From positions 434,001-498,000 of the forward strand of contig CAWFMT010000002.1 in NCBI GenBank assembly GCA_963817075.1: a DNA stretch of 64,000 nucleotides, given 5' to 3'. The stretch is from DASPKM01 sp963817075. Its GTDB lineage: Bacteria > Bacteroidota > Bacteroidia > Chitinophagales > Chitinophagaceae. The position numbers and the translations under genes were made by a program. Within the stretch, counting starts at the first letter, position 1, and each line of letters begins with the position of its first letter. Positions 39,901 to 47,574 of this stretch are shown in pieces. A model generated the notes under the pieces. That model was not told where the DNA came from and searched no databases. It saw only the letters and a program-made list of their open reading frames with translations.

Positions 39901-41633
39901 ATTATTTTATAAATGATCATTTAGGAAATGTGCGTATGGTCCTGACAGACGAGCAAAAAACAGATATCTACCATGCAGGCATGGAAACGAGCAAGCGTCA
40001 ATTTGAAACGACGTTATTTGGAAATAAAATAGCGCAAACAGCGACGGATAAGCCTGGAGATGCATTTGATTCAAATAACGACAATGAAAAAGTAAGCGTG
40101 CTGAATGGCAGTAGTGCACAAGCTGCTATCGGACCAGGTGTTATTTTGAAAGTTATGGCAGGTGACAGGATAAATGCGAAGTCTATGGTGTGGTATATGC
40201 CAACTGGAGATAAGAACGTGGATGTGACTTCAGCCGCAATGCTTACAAGTTTGTTAAGTCAATTAGTGCCTGGGATAGGTGGTGCGGGTAAAGGGACCCA
40301 AGCGGTAAATATTTCAGGCAGTCTGGTGCAACCGGGTATTGGTAACTTCTTATCCTCGCAAACAGCTCCAACAGACAGGCCAAAAGCATATTTGAATTGG
40401 ATTTTATTTGATGAAGAACACTTCGAAAAGGTTGAAGGGAGTAGCTACTTCACACCAGTTCCTTTAATAAGTGGGATCATGCAGAAACAACCTCTCGAAG
40501 CAAATGGCGGAAGCGATATTGAAATGAAAAAGAACGGTTATCTGTACGTGTATGTAAGCAATGAAAGTAGGCAGAATGTTTATTTTGATGATATTCATAT
40601 CGAGCACAAGCGAGGGGCTCTTTTGGAGGAGACGCATTATTATCCGTTTGGGATGGTTATGAAGGGAATTAGTTCAAAAGCTGCAAACACTTTGGATAAT
40701 AAGATCGGATTCAACAGTAAAGAGGAGCAGGCCATGGAATTTAATGACGGTAGCGGTCTTGAATGGTTGGATTATGAAGCAAGGATCTACGATGCACAGA
40801 TTGGAAGGTGGATGAATGTTGATCCGTTTGCCGACCTTATGAGACAAGTATCTCCATACAATTACTGTTTCAATAATCCAGTGAGGTATGTTGATCTAAG
40901 GGGGTTAGCGCCGACTGATGACCCTCCTGGAACGTCATATTATCCATTGTATAAATTTGCAGATGCTGCCGCGTATGGTTGGGCAACAACATTTCGAACT
41001 TTGTGGAGAGATGAAACAGTTGAGTATTCAGGATTGATTTATAGTTACACAATTGGTAAACAAGAATATTTCGGGTTTACAAGAGCGGTTAGATTTCCTT
41101 TACCCAATCCGGAAAATGTGGAGCCTTCAGCGGGTTGCCCAAGCCCCAATCCAATTGTGATGTACTACCACGAGAATACTCTAACACTTCCTAAAGGCGC
41201 CATCATCGTAGGACATATACATATTCATTATCGTAAGAATACGGACCCCATTAATCAAAGTTTTAGTCGCAGGGGAGATTTCCGTCAAATGGATGACTTT
41301 AGAGATTTAACATTTTACTTATTAAACAATGTGGGAGCATTGCGAGTTGTGCGTCCTAATTTCAGGGTGCGCCCGGGCGCTGGTTATAACATAGCGGATA
41401 ATTTTAGTCTAAAAGATGCTTTTGAGCTTCCTGGAATGGTTTACAAAGTTCCCAAACCCTATATATTCAAGGATAATGAATACCCAAGAAAAATGGAGGA
41501 AGGAATTAAAAACATGAATGATCTTAAACCTGTTAAAGGTATTTGGGTTACAGTTACAAATCAAAGTACGGCCACCGTAGGGACAATAAAGGAAGCAAAG
41601 GAAACAAAAGAAGTAAAGAAAAGAGGCTTTTGA
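36984..41633 (+). CDS. DUF6443 RHS-repeat toxin-type protein with variable C-terminal domain
   Basis: 1549 residues with a signal peptide (FLCMSGLCLPLLAFSQ). Residues 50-150 are the DUF6443 region (YIRTREAIGKYTDEV, QYLDGLGRPLQTVMKQ, YDEFGREVFKYISYP). A long RHS/YD repeat region follows. The RHS-associated core lies at about 1212-1305: THYYPFGMVMKGIS, LEWLDYEARIYDAQIGRWMN, VDPFADL, SPYNYCFNNP. The self-cleavage box is VDLRGL rather than the usual DPxGL/DPDGM; the Asp is kept. The last 240 residues are a distinct tail (EYSGLIYSY, GHIHIHYRKN, SRRGDFRQMDDF) with a metal-binding-like HxH. By family knowledge the core closes a shell that holds the tail as a cytotoxic effector. The activity is not known. 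Confidence 0.9.
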   Translation: MLVRFCCKVFLCMSGLCLPLLAFSQPQVPPNKPTTQTTVSSVQPSSIATIPNAYQSGIKINYIRTREAIGKYTDEVAFNEAAFIGVKETTQYLDGLGRPLQTVMKQITPGNTPKDLVSPVLYDEFGREVFKYISYPSLQSDGLFKMDAFNDQKISMQNQFQGEQVFYAKSIYEKSPLNRPAKSFAAGNSWAGSEGTSSEKSTQHKYLLNNTNDAVRIWAISNNALTYVNDDVTTNIPQQSGLYLPGELFKDVTIDENGNAVVEYKDKAGLLLLTKVQIGSIASDYSGDIGFLCTYYVYDDFGLLRFVIPPKAVDAIQPSWNLSNSVINELCFRYHYDIRKRMIAKKVPGAGWTYIVYDQRDRLVFTQDANMRILNNWQGTLYDGLNRPIVTGILTYTGSRNDLESYVSTNTGNDIPSTLSGSVSGPYDAYYPERPGSFSVYTARNSVNFVGEFTTTATDNFIAYIDPGQSTYSPLIEVIDNPIPPLHDFVPLTLSYYDEYPSDAKTFSNVDNLKLDRGSNPIDQVEALPSQASRLTRGFLVEARTRVLETQIEMGSWLVTTNFHDEKGKIVQYNADTYKGGKNIVTNLYDFSGKVLSSYHVHNNPAAGNAILRVKTNYEHDHDGRILEIWKTVNDNIAAKFLISRSEYNQAGQSKKKSLGRKKDVNGAYTNTPIESLEPTFNIRGWLQAVNKNYSNAIEGADNWFGMELNYDWGFDHGQFNRNISGMKWRSKGDNERRAFGFGYDKSNRLLAADFSQHNGFSYTDNASVQFDMMMGDGSNPSIAFDANGNILKMKQWGLKLGQSELVDDLSYNYVFAGSLYTNKLLNVIDAKNDPQTKLGDFKTSLLHIQNKTNATQDYSYDNNGNLKKDLNKDIGTVSSEEIVYNYLNLPAKIFVKNKGTIIYIYDAAGNKLEKIVSETGQTEKRTTYAKGIVYENNIFSYLVHEEGRIRLNSALQNGCENCGAFEENLAFDYFINDHLGNVRMVLTDEQKTDIYHAGMETSKRQFETTLFGNKIAQTATDKPGDAFDSNNDNEKVSVLNGSSAQAAIGPGVILKVMAGDRINAKSMVWYMPTGDKNVDVTSAAMLTSLLSQLVPGIGGAGKGTQAVNISGSLVQPGIGNFLSSQTAPTDRPKAYLNWILFDEEHFEKVEGSSYFTPVPLISGIMQKQPLEANGGSDIEMKKNGYLYVYVSNESRQNVYFDDIHIEHKRGALLEETHYYPFGMVMKGISSKAANTLDNKIGFNSKEEQAMEFNDGSGLEWLDYEARIYDAQIGRWMNVDPFADLMRQVSPYNYCFNNPVRYVDLRGLAPTDDPPGTSYYPLYKFADAAAYGWATTFRTLWRDETVEYSGLIYSYTIGKQEYFGFTRAVRFPLPNPENVEPSAGCPSPNPIVMYYHENTLTLPKGAIIVGHIHIHYRKNTDPINQSFSRRGDFRQMDDFRDLTFYLLNNVGALRVVRPNFRVRPGAGYNIADNFSLKDAFELPGMVYKVPKPYIFKDNEYPRKMEEGIKNMNDLKPVKGIWVTVTNQSTATVGTIKEAKETKEVKKRGF

Positions 41634-41662
41634 TCAAATTTTTATGAACAACTCTTTAAATC

Positions 41663-42322
41663 ATGTTGAATAAAAGTTATTTTTTTTTATTTACCGGCTT
41701 TCTTTTGTTTATCATCTCATGTAAAGAGAAAAATGAGAATAATGAAAAACAGGAAATGCCAATTGTTAAAGTTTATGAGGATACAATAAAAAGAGACCTG
41801 CCCTATTGGTATGCAGAGTACACCGACGTACAAGACCGAATGAAAAAGGCACACGAAATGCTAGGTCTTAAAAGGCTCTATGGTGGATTCGACAGTTTGC
41901 AAATAAGAATCGAATTTGAATGTGCCGACACAAGTAATATTATTTCCATCTCAAAAACTGGAGGAAAGTGGAGGGCGGTATTTCATTTTTTTAAGTTCAC
42001 TTTTGACGAAGACCAAGAACCTAAATCTGTGAGCCATTGGAAGGAAGAAGGAATGCCAAAATCTGGCTGGGTAAAATTTTCAGATAGTTTGTTAAAAACA
42101 GGTATCATCGACTTACCAGATTATTCAACCTTCAAATCTTATCCAGTCTTTGCTACAGATGAGGAGGGCGTGAAAGTTGAAATTGCAAGTGCTAACATTT
42201 ACAAACTTTATCACTATCCTGCCTTGCAATCCCATACTTATATCAAAGAAGGTCCTGCTAAACTAGACGAGGCTATTAAGCTAATTGAAAGAGAGTTTAA
42301 GTTTAAGCGGGCGTGTGAATAG
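41663..42322 (+). CDS. Lipoprotein just downstream of the RHS toxin gene, candidate immunity protein
   Basis: 219 residues; lipobox LLFIISC (Cys at residue 20). It starts 30 bases after the RHS stop, the position held by immunity genes in polymorphic toxin loci. The mature part is charged (RDLPYWYAEYTDVQDRMKKA, VKFSDSLLKTGIIDLPDYST). A lipid-anchored, periplasm-facing immunity protein would fit a toxin that acts in the envelope or is met there. No family recognised; the role rests on position. Confidence 0.65.
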   Translation: MLNKSYFFLFTGFLLFIISCKEKNENNEKQEMPIVKVYEDTIKRDLPYWYAEYTDVQDRMKKAHEMLGLKRLYGGFDSLQIRIEFECADTSNIISISKTGGKWRAVFHFFKFTFDEDQEPKSVSHWKEEGMPKSGWVKFSDSLLKTGIIDLPDYSTFKSYPVFATDEEGVKVEIASANIYKLYHYPALQSHTYIKEGPAKLDEAIKLIEREFKFKRACE

Positions 42323-42466
42323 AATTTCGACGATTACCTCAGAGCAGAAACGTAGATGTCGTGAATGCCTTGCAAGAGTAGCCTCAATAATTTACGAGCT
42401 CAAGATTAAGCATTCGAGAAACGCATTAGTTTTTTTTAGAGCTAATATTTCTGTCTGGGTGAAAAG

Positions 42467-42632
42467 GTCTCGGTTTCCTTCCCTTGCCACCCAAAACACA
42501 CGCCATCTAAGAAGCTGTCATGGTTTTGTGCTGCGGTCAGTCGCCAACCTTGACTAGAGGATAGATACACACTAAAACTACTCAATATAACCGAGTCAGA
42601 ATAGCTCGCATTAGTAATAATTTCATTGAAAG
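42467..42632 (+). repeat. Dispersed seam repeat, copy 1
   Basis: Core words TTCCTTCCCTTGCCACCCAA, then ACACACGCCATCTAAGAAGC, then TGTCATGG. Copies with the same order lie at 42998, 43489, 48309, 56668 and 57550. Copy 1 extends about 165 bases, matching copy 3, and ends at the start codon of the next gene. Confidence 0.75.
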
Positions 42633-42983
42633 ATGAGGAAATTTTTAATTTTTATTCTAATTGGCTCCTGTTATTTTCCTTACGTATATCTTTTTACTTT
42701 TTATTTATTTGTTCTACGCGCAATAATTAAGCTAAAGCATGTTCCATCGTACGATAATCCGGATCCATGGTTCTTACACTTTAATATTCATACTAAACTT
42801 ATTTATGCCACTGGCTATTTGCCATTTGCATCGCTAGTTATCCTTTTTTTATTTAAGCTTCTACTATCTTCTGTTGAGTTCAATAAAATAAATAAGGTCC
42901 ATTTTGTCTCATGTTTAATTGGGTTTTGTTTAATGGCAATCCATTTTATTTTCGATCCATTCTTTACATGGTTTATTGATTGA
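42633..42983 (+). CDS. Small membrane protein
   Basis: 116 residues, ATG right after seam repeat copy 1. Three hydrophobic helices: FPYVYLFTFYLFVLRAII, GYLPFASLVILFLFKLLL and VSCLIGFCLMAIHFIFDPFF. It is flanked on both sides by copies of the seam repeat, like a cassette. A decayed start of a related gene follows copy 3 (near 43645-43670). A candidate immunity or accessory membrane protein with no recognised family. Confidence 0.6.
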   Translation: MRKFLIFILIGSCYFPYVYLFTFYLFVLRAIIKLKHVPSYDNPDPWFLHFNIHTKLIYATGYLPFASLVILFLFKLLLSSVEFNKINKVHFVSCLIGFCLMAIHFIFDPFFTWFID

Positions 42984-42997
42984 TGGCGAGGATAAAT

Positions 42998-43190
42998 GGT
43001 CTCGATCACCATTCCTTGCCATCTAAAACACACGCCCTCTAAGAAGTTATCATAGGTTAGCGTCCGGGTTTGTTGACTGAATTATGGAACAATAATGTGG
43101 GTTAAAAAATGTCACAATTTGAGCACAAAAATTAAGTGTTCAAATTCCAGAGATATATGCAGGCCAAGAACGAATGAGTTGAAGAAAAGA
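42998..43190 (+). repeat. Dispersed seam repeat, copy 2, with gene relic
   Basis: Core at 42998-43053 (CCTTGCCATCTAAAACACAC, GCCCTCTAAGAAGTTATCAT). It continues into sequence also seen at 56722-56920, including TTATGGAACAATAATGTG and a relic of the 56814 lipoprotein gene (CCAGAGATATATGCAGGCCA). No intact frame remains. Confidence 0.7.
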
Positions 43191-43488
43191 GTGAATGAAC
43201 AAAATCTTCTCGGATTTTGTCTTTTCGAATCATAACATCGACAGCTATAAGAGTTTTATAAATTTTACTTTTTTTCATTTGCAAGTGGATGAGATTAGAT
43301 ATTCGTGATGGTAAACATTTGTATATCATTGATACTACTTATAAGGTATCCAGACCAGTTTATACTGCGGTAACAGTCCACCGTGGAATGAAATAATCAA
43401 AGGTCGCAATATAGTATTCCTATAATGAAGAATTAGATTTTGAGTAGCTTAATGCGCAATAATGTTCATGAGAATGTAAATAAGTCTT

Positions 43489-43725
43489 GGTCTCTGTCCC
43501 TTGCCATGAAAGACGCAGCCATCGGAGAAGTTGATATGATTTTGTACTGTGGTCAGTCCCCAAACCTTTACCAAAGAATGCGTACACACTAAATACTCAC
43601 TACTCTCGCTTGAATAGGTCGGATTGGATTTAATTTCAATGAAAGGTGAAGCGATTTCTTATTTCTATGCTTGTTATCTCCTGCCAATGAAGCTGTCATG
43701 GGTTTTTGTGCTGCGTAATAAACAT
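43489..43725 (+). repeat. Dispersed seam repeat, copy 3, with partial extra copy
   Basis: Core at 43489-43540, then CTGTGGTCAGTCCCCAAACC and TACACACTAAATACTCACTA as in copy 1, ending in a decayed gene start. A further fragment (GAAGCTGTCATGGGTTTTTG) sits at 43689-43708. With copy 2 it fills most of an 820-base stretch (42984-43806) without an intact gene. Confidence 0.65.
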
Positions 43726-43806
43726 TGTGAGGAAGAAATTAGGTGACCAGAGAAGAAAAAGCAGTTTAAGAAAAAAAAGAAATAGATAAAAAAAGAATGA
43801 TTAAAT

Positions 43807-44355
43807 ATGGATAAGGTTAAAATACTCGAAGAATATCGAAAACTTGTCAGTTATGATTCTGCTAAAGCAAGAAAAGTAATAAAAAAGCTAGATTATAAGG
43901 ATGATTACTATTTGCTTAAATGTATCGCTCAAACCTACCTTGATGAAAGTCGCTTTAGGGACAATGGTGGCAGCGACCTTCGTGTTTATGTGTTAAGAAG
44001 AAAATGGAGATTGGCTGAAAAATATATAATTACTGCATTTAAAATCAATCCAAGTTCAGCCGAAGTATTATATACTATGGGAGAAATTAGAAAATTAAAT
44101 GGGCAAACAGATATTGCAGTGTATTGTTTTCAAAGGATCATTGATTTAGGTATACGAAAAATTTCATTTGGTGAATATGGTAGGGGGATAGCATTTGCCA
44201 AAGAATTGATTAATGACAGTAAGTTTCAGCTTTATCGTCTTCATTTTGAGAAAAAGCCTCAACTTTCAAAGAAATATTTAAACGCATATAAAAAAGGTTT
44301 AAAAAAAGGGGTACACACAATCTATAAACCCTTAAAAAAGTTCTTATTGACTTAG
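43807..44355 (+). CDS. TPR-like cytosolic protein
   Basis: 182 residues, no signal peptide. A helical-repeat centre (WRLAEKYIITAFKINPSSAE, VLYTMGEIRKLNGQTDIAVY) matches one to two tetratricopeptide repeats. The C-terminus is strongly basic (KKYLNAYKKGLKKGVHTIYK). TPR domains mediate protein contacts, so it may bind a toxin domain or a partner. A TPR lipoprotein lies at 22352. ATG at 43807 within an A-rich leader. Confidence 0.65.
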   Translation: MDKVKILEEYRKLVSYDSAKARKVIKKLDYKDDYYLLKCIAQTYLDESRFRDNGGSDLRVYVLRRKWRLAEKYIITAFKINPSSAEVLYTMGEIRKLNGQTDIAVYCFQRIIDLGIRKISFGEYGRGIAFAKELINDSKFQLYRLHFEKKPQLSKKYLNAYKKGLKKGVHTIYKPLKKFLLT

Positions 44356-44884
44356 AAGGATTAACCTGGCAAGAGGATGCAGCCTGGCTATGAAATTTTG
44401 CAGACTCCGGCCTTAACTAGCCAGAAGTCCTTTATCTTCCTCTAATCCTTTTTGACAGCGAATATGAACATCGGTGTAATTCCAGAGACATCAAGATCAT
44501 TATCGGGAAAGAAAATAGAAATCCTTCTGAATTATAGGGCCATAACATTTGCAGAAGCTGAGAGGTTCGGAGGTGGGTGCCTCCAGAACCAGGAATTATT
44601 TCTGGCTTAGAAATGTCTCTAATTTGATATATTTCGCATTCAAAGCAATTTATTTCTTTTTGTTGGGCTGGTAGGAAACCGGGTGGAAGAATCCTTCGAG
44701 ATTTTGATAGTCGCATTGGGGAATAAATAGCTGAGCAACGAGATTCCTGTCCAATTCACACGAAAGGCGGATTTGCTTTCAGGTCGCCTTGATGATACCA
44801 GCTTTTATAACACCTTTAGAGCTTTGAACAGACGAGTTGTATTAGGCTTAAATTCAAATTTCAAGCTATAAAATATTAAAACAA
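44356..44884. other. Gene-poor region with a hairpin and a protein-tail relic
   Basis: 44564-44590 folds as GGTTC-G-GAGG, loop, CCTC-C-A-GAACC, about a 10-bp stem with a one-base bulge. A related unfolded word lies at 45870-45898. At 44731-44871 a start-less frame reads RKADLLSGRLDDTSFYNTFR, then ALNRRVVLGLNSNFKL and a stop, like the end of an outer-membrane protein. No intact gene. Confidence 0.45.
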
Positions 44885-45853
44885 ATGAATATTCAATTTT
44901 CCATGAAAAAAAATTATAGGATATTTCTGATTGGATTTTTTTCTTTTCTGGGTGTTTCAACTATTCAATCCTGCCTAAAGAAGATTGCAAAATCACGGCA
45001 GCATTTTGCTTTGAACGCCAACCAGATTTCCAGATTAAAGGAAAAGACGGTGGTACTTATTCTGCCAGCTAGCGAATACTCTTATCTTGATGATTATAAA
45101 GAATTAATTCCCACAGCCTGGACGTTGACCCCTATCGAAGTCATTAAGTATGATGCTTTACGCGATTATAGCAAGAGCCCAGATAAATATGCCTTTTTTC
45201 AAATTGATGGTATTGAAACCAACGTTACAAGTCAAAGTGGTCCATCTTATTCGACCACGCATTATTTTTTGACGTTGGCTTTAGTCTATGAGGAAAAAAA
45301 TAAACCTATTATGGAGAGACTGTGCAGGGTTGAACTGTATCCGGAATTTGAAACAGTGAATTATAGTTTCAGGAAGGTCGATGTCTCTGATCAGGTCTAT
45401 CGAAGAGCAGTAATTCGAAATTTTTCATTGCCTTATATTTTGGCTTACCTGCGATTTGTACAGAAAAATTTTCTGCAATCACAGAACCCTTGGATCTATG
45501 AAAACTATAGTGATGAAACCTTGCGAGGCAGACTAGCAAATGACACACTTTATATTCCTGATAACCTGGTTTATGATAGGAACAAATTCAATGGAAAAGA
45601 AACCAAAAAGGACGAATCTTTCTTTAAAAATTACACAGGTAAGTATAAAATTGTAAGTACAAAAGAGTTGATTTCCATGATTAAGAACAGGAAAAACAGT
45701 AAGCCTCTTTTTTTATTTGAGTATGTATTGAGCAGTACTGATAAATACGTAGGAGTATTGGAAGTAAATTCCGGCACGGTAGTTCAAAGGAAATACAGTC
45801 CGGTCAGTTACAATCTCAAGCCTAAGGATCTTGAACAAATCAACAGGAGATAG
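44885..45853 (+). CDS. Lipoprotein of unknown function
   Basis: 322 residues (the second ATG at 44903 gives 316). Signal FLIGFFSFLGVSTIQSC ends at the lipid cysteine. The mature protein is basic and Tyr-rich: LPASEYSYLDDYKELIPTAW, YEEKNKPIMERLCRVELYPE, FLFEYVLSSTDKYVGVLEV. No repeats or metal motif. It stands alone, with a convergent minus-strand gene 40 bases beyond its stop. Function unknown. Confidence 0.7.
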   Translation: MNIQFSMKKNYRIFLIGFFSFLGVSTIQSCLKKIAKSRQHFALNANQISRLKEKTVVLILPASEYSYLDDYKELIPTAWTLTPIEVIKYDALRDYSKSPDKYAFFQIDGIETNVTSQSGPSYSTTHYFLTLALVYEEKNKPIMERLCRVELYPEFETVNYSFRKVDVSDQVYRRAVIRNFSLPYILAYLRFVQKNFLQSQNPWIYENYSDETLRGRLANDTLYIPDNLVYDRNKFNGKETKKDESFFKNYTGKYKIVSTKELISMIKNRKNSKPLFLFEYVLSSTDKYVGVLEVNSGTVVQRKYSPVSYNLKPKDLEQINRR

Positions 45854-45896
45854 TAACCCAGAGAATCAGGAGTTCCGGGTTGGGTGCTTCCAAAAC

Positions 45897-46634
45897 CTAG
45901 CTGAAAAACTTAGTGATTATTGAACTATCACAATTCCGGGTAAATTTTAAGAAGTAATATTCATCTATCAATTTAGGAATTTTAGTACCTGGTCTTTTAA
46001 ACTCCTCGGGAATAGAATCTAATCTCATACCAGCTGAGATGCATTCCTGTTCCAAATTCCTAATCTGGCTTGCAACTCCCATAAGATAGGTAATGTAACC
46101 ATCGGAATTGTTAGTTAACCCTAATCCTTTAATAATTGCGTTGTCCCAGGGAAGAAAAACATTTTTATTGATCCCTAGTAATAATTTGGAAGCTGCAACC
46201 GCACCTATTCTTTTAGAAACAACTTGGCCTTGCCTTAAAGAATCTGACGCTTTAGATTCTATTAATTCTTGAATAGCTTGTTTAATTTCTTCATATTGAG
46301 AATTATCAAGTTCATGTAATAAGGAATCTTTATCTGGCAAAAGTGCTTTGTTATTCTTGTACCAATTTTGTATGCTACTGACCGTAAGCTGCGTTGAGTT
46401 CTTAACTAAATTCCTGCATCCCCATCTTCTTAGAAAGTTTATCATTTTGAGGCAATCTGCCTCAGCATCTAACTCTATTTCATCACCTAACTCCAAATAT
46501 GCTTTATCATAGCCAGATATGCCATGAAAAATATATGAGCTAACCTGTAGATCTTTTAATGTAATGTTTCCGAACGCTCGGTAGAATTCAGCCGATGGAA
46601 CTGAAGGAGGTAAATTATCAATTACTTTAAGCAC
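45897..46634 (-). CDS. Cytosolic protein with a KLLLGINKNVFLPWDNAI motif, family unknown
   Basis: 245 residues from a GTG at 46634. All-helical by composition. The central GAVAASKLLLGINKNVF followed by LPWDNAI resembles a motif I have seen in uncharacterised bacterial proteins, where a helix pair precedes a W-D pair; I cannot name the family. The tail FKRPGTKIPKLIDEYYF is amphipathic. Lack of a signal peptide and its antisense position set it apart from the neighbouring small plus-strand genes. Confidence 0.65.
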   Translation of the reverse strand: MLKVIDNLPPSVPSAEFYRAFGNITLKDLQVSSYIFHGISGYDKAYLELGDEIELDAEADCLKMINFLRRWGCRNLVKNSTQLTVSSIQNWYKNNKALLPDKDSLLHELDNSQYEEIKQAIQELIESKASDSLRQGQVVSKRIGAVAASKLLLGINKNVFLPWDNAIIKGLGLTNNSDGYITYLMGVASQIRNLEQECISAGMRLDSIPEEFKRPGTKIPKLIDEYYFLKFTRNCDSSIITKFFS

Positions 46635-46822
46635 GTTGGTACAATATTGAATATTTGTTCATTTTCTATGATGCCCAGTTATTATTATTCGAAGTTTTCT
46701 ATCCACTGGCCACAGGAATATACCTATGTACAGGCATGCTTTTTTTAGCTTAATACAAAGTTAACAGTGGCCAAGCATAAACTAATGAGATACAAAAATT
46801 CAAAAATCTTAAAAAATAACGT

Positions 46823-47095
46823 ATGGCAAAGGCATCTAAAAGCTCTAATAAGAGTAATTCATCAAAAAAAAGCGGCAAGAGTGGTGGAGCGGGCAAACGT
46901 GAATTGATCAAACCAGGTAATGACAAACGTTACGTCAGAAGAGACAAACAAGGACAGTTTTCTGAAAGCGACGATCAGGGCAAATCCTTAAGTAAAGATG
47001 TTAAGCAAAAGGCTAAGAAAACTGTTTCTCCTGGTCAGGGGGACAAAGGGGATCAGGCTCGTAAGAAGTCGACTACAACCAAAAAAAGAAAATAA
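46823..47095 (+). CDS. Small, very basic disordered protein
   Basis: 90 residues, mostly Lys, Ser and Gly, with no hydrophobic core. The middle KRYVRRDKQGQFSESDDQGK followed by SLSKDVKQKAKKTVSPGQGD is a segment I have seen in small proteins of many Gram-negative genomes, in the order RYVRR..GQF.ESDD.G.SLS, but without known function. The lysine-rich ends suggest nucleic-acid association. A decayed copy lies at 49926-50176. Confidence 0.75.
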   Translation: MAKASKSSNKSNSSKKSGKSGGAGKRELIKPGNDKRYVRRDKQGQFSESDDQGKSLSKDVKQKAKKTVSPGQGDKGDQARKKSTTTKKRK

Positions 47096-47574
47096 ATCTT
47101 TCTTTTCCAGGCCTCGATTATCCAGGGTTGCCTATTAATTGGACAAGAAACTCCTTAGAAGTAAAATGTATGGCGAGCTGAAATGATTGCAAAAGTTGCT
47201 CGAACTTCTTTATTTAAGAGCTCAAGCAAAGTTCTATTTGGATAGTGTAACAAGTTCTTTTAGTGACTTTCAATTTTGCATTGAAAATAATTATCAAGTT
47301 AGCAATTGCATGTTATGGCAAGGTACCCTGTGGTACAAAGCTTCGAAGATTGATAAAGCCTGCCAAACGTTCAAAGAGGCGAGAATATTAGCAAATAATA
47401 AATGAGGACTGATTCAAGCTGACAGCCTAATATTGACTTATTGCACTAACCTAAGTAGATCATGTTAGTAATGTGCCTACAGGCAAAAAAAAGCATGTCT
47501 AACTCTTATAGTTATTCAAAAAAAATAAACAAACTTTAAGGGATACATAGAAACTATTGTACGCTTGCTTACCT
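47096..47574. other. Gap with a TPR relic
   Basis: 480 bases after the basic-protein gene. Apart from the TPR-like relic at 47187-47405 nothing coding is seen. The first 60 bases after the stop also match the flank of the decayed copy at 50177-50230. Confidence 0.5.
47187..47405 (+). pseudogene. TPR-like gene relic
   Basis: 72 codons with no ATG (the frame opens at a TTG). It reads like one tetratricopeptide repeat plus a half: LYLRAQAKFYLDSVTSSFSD, FQFCIENNYQVSN, YKASKIDKACQTFKEARILA. The N-terminal part and any signal are missing; a stop codon lies in frame just upstream. Confidence 0.45.

Noticed and set aside
42285..42557. 90-codon frame overlapping the end of the lipoprotein gene
   Set aside because: Starts inside the previous gene and runs through seam repeat copy 1; composition is not protein-like.
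42467..43725. Seam repeats as a CRISPR array
   Set aside because: Spacing is irregular (hundreds of bases to kilobases), copies diverge, and intact genes lie between them.
44432..44716. Minus-strand 94-codon frame
   Set aside because: Crosses the hairpin region, no ribosome site, no protein-like pattern; the opposite strand is equally open.
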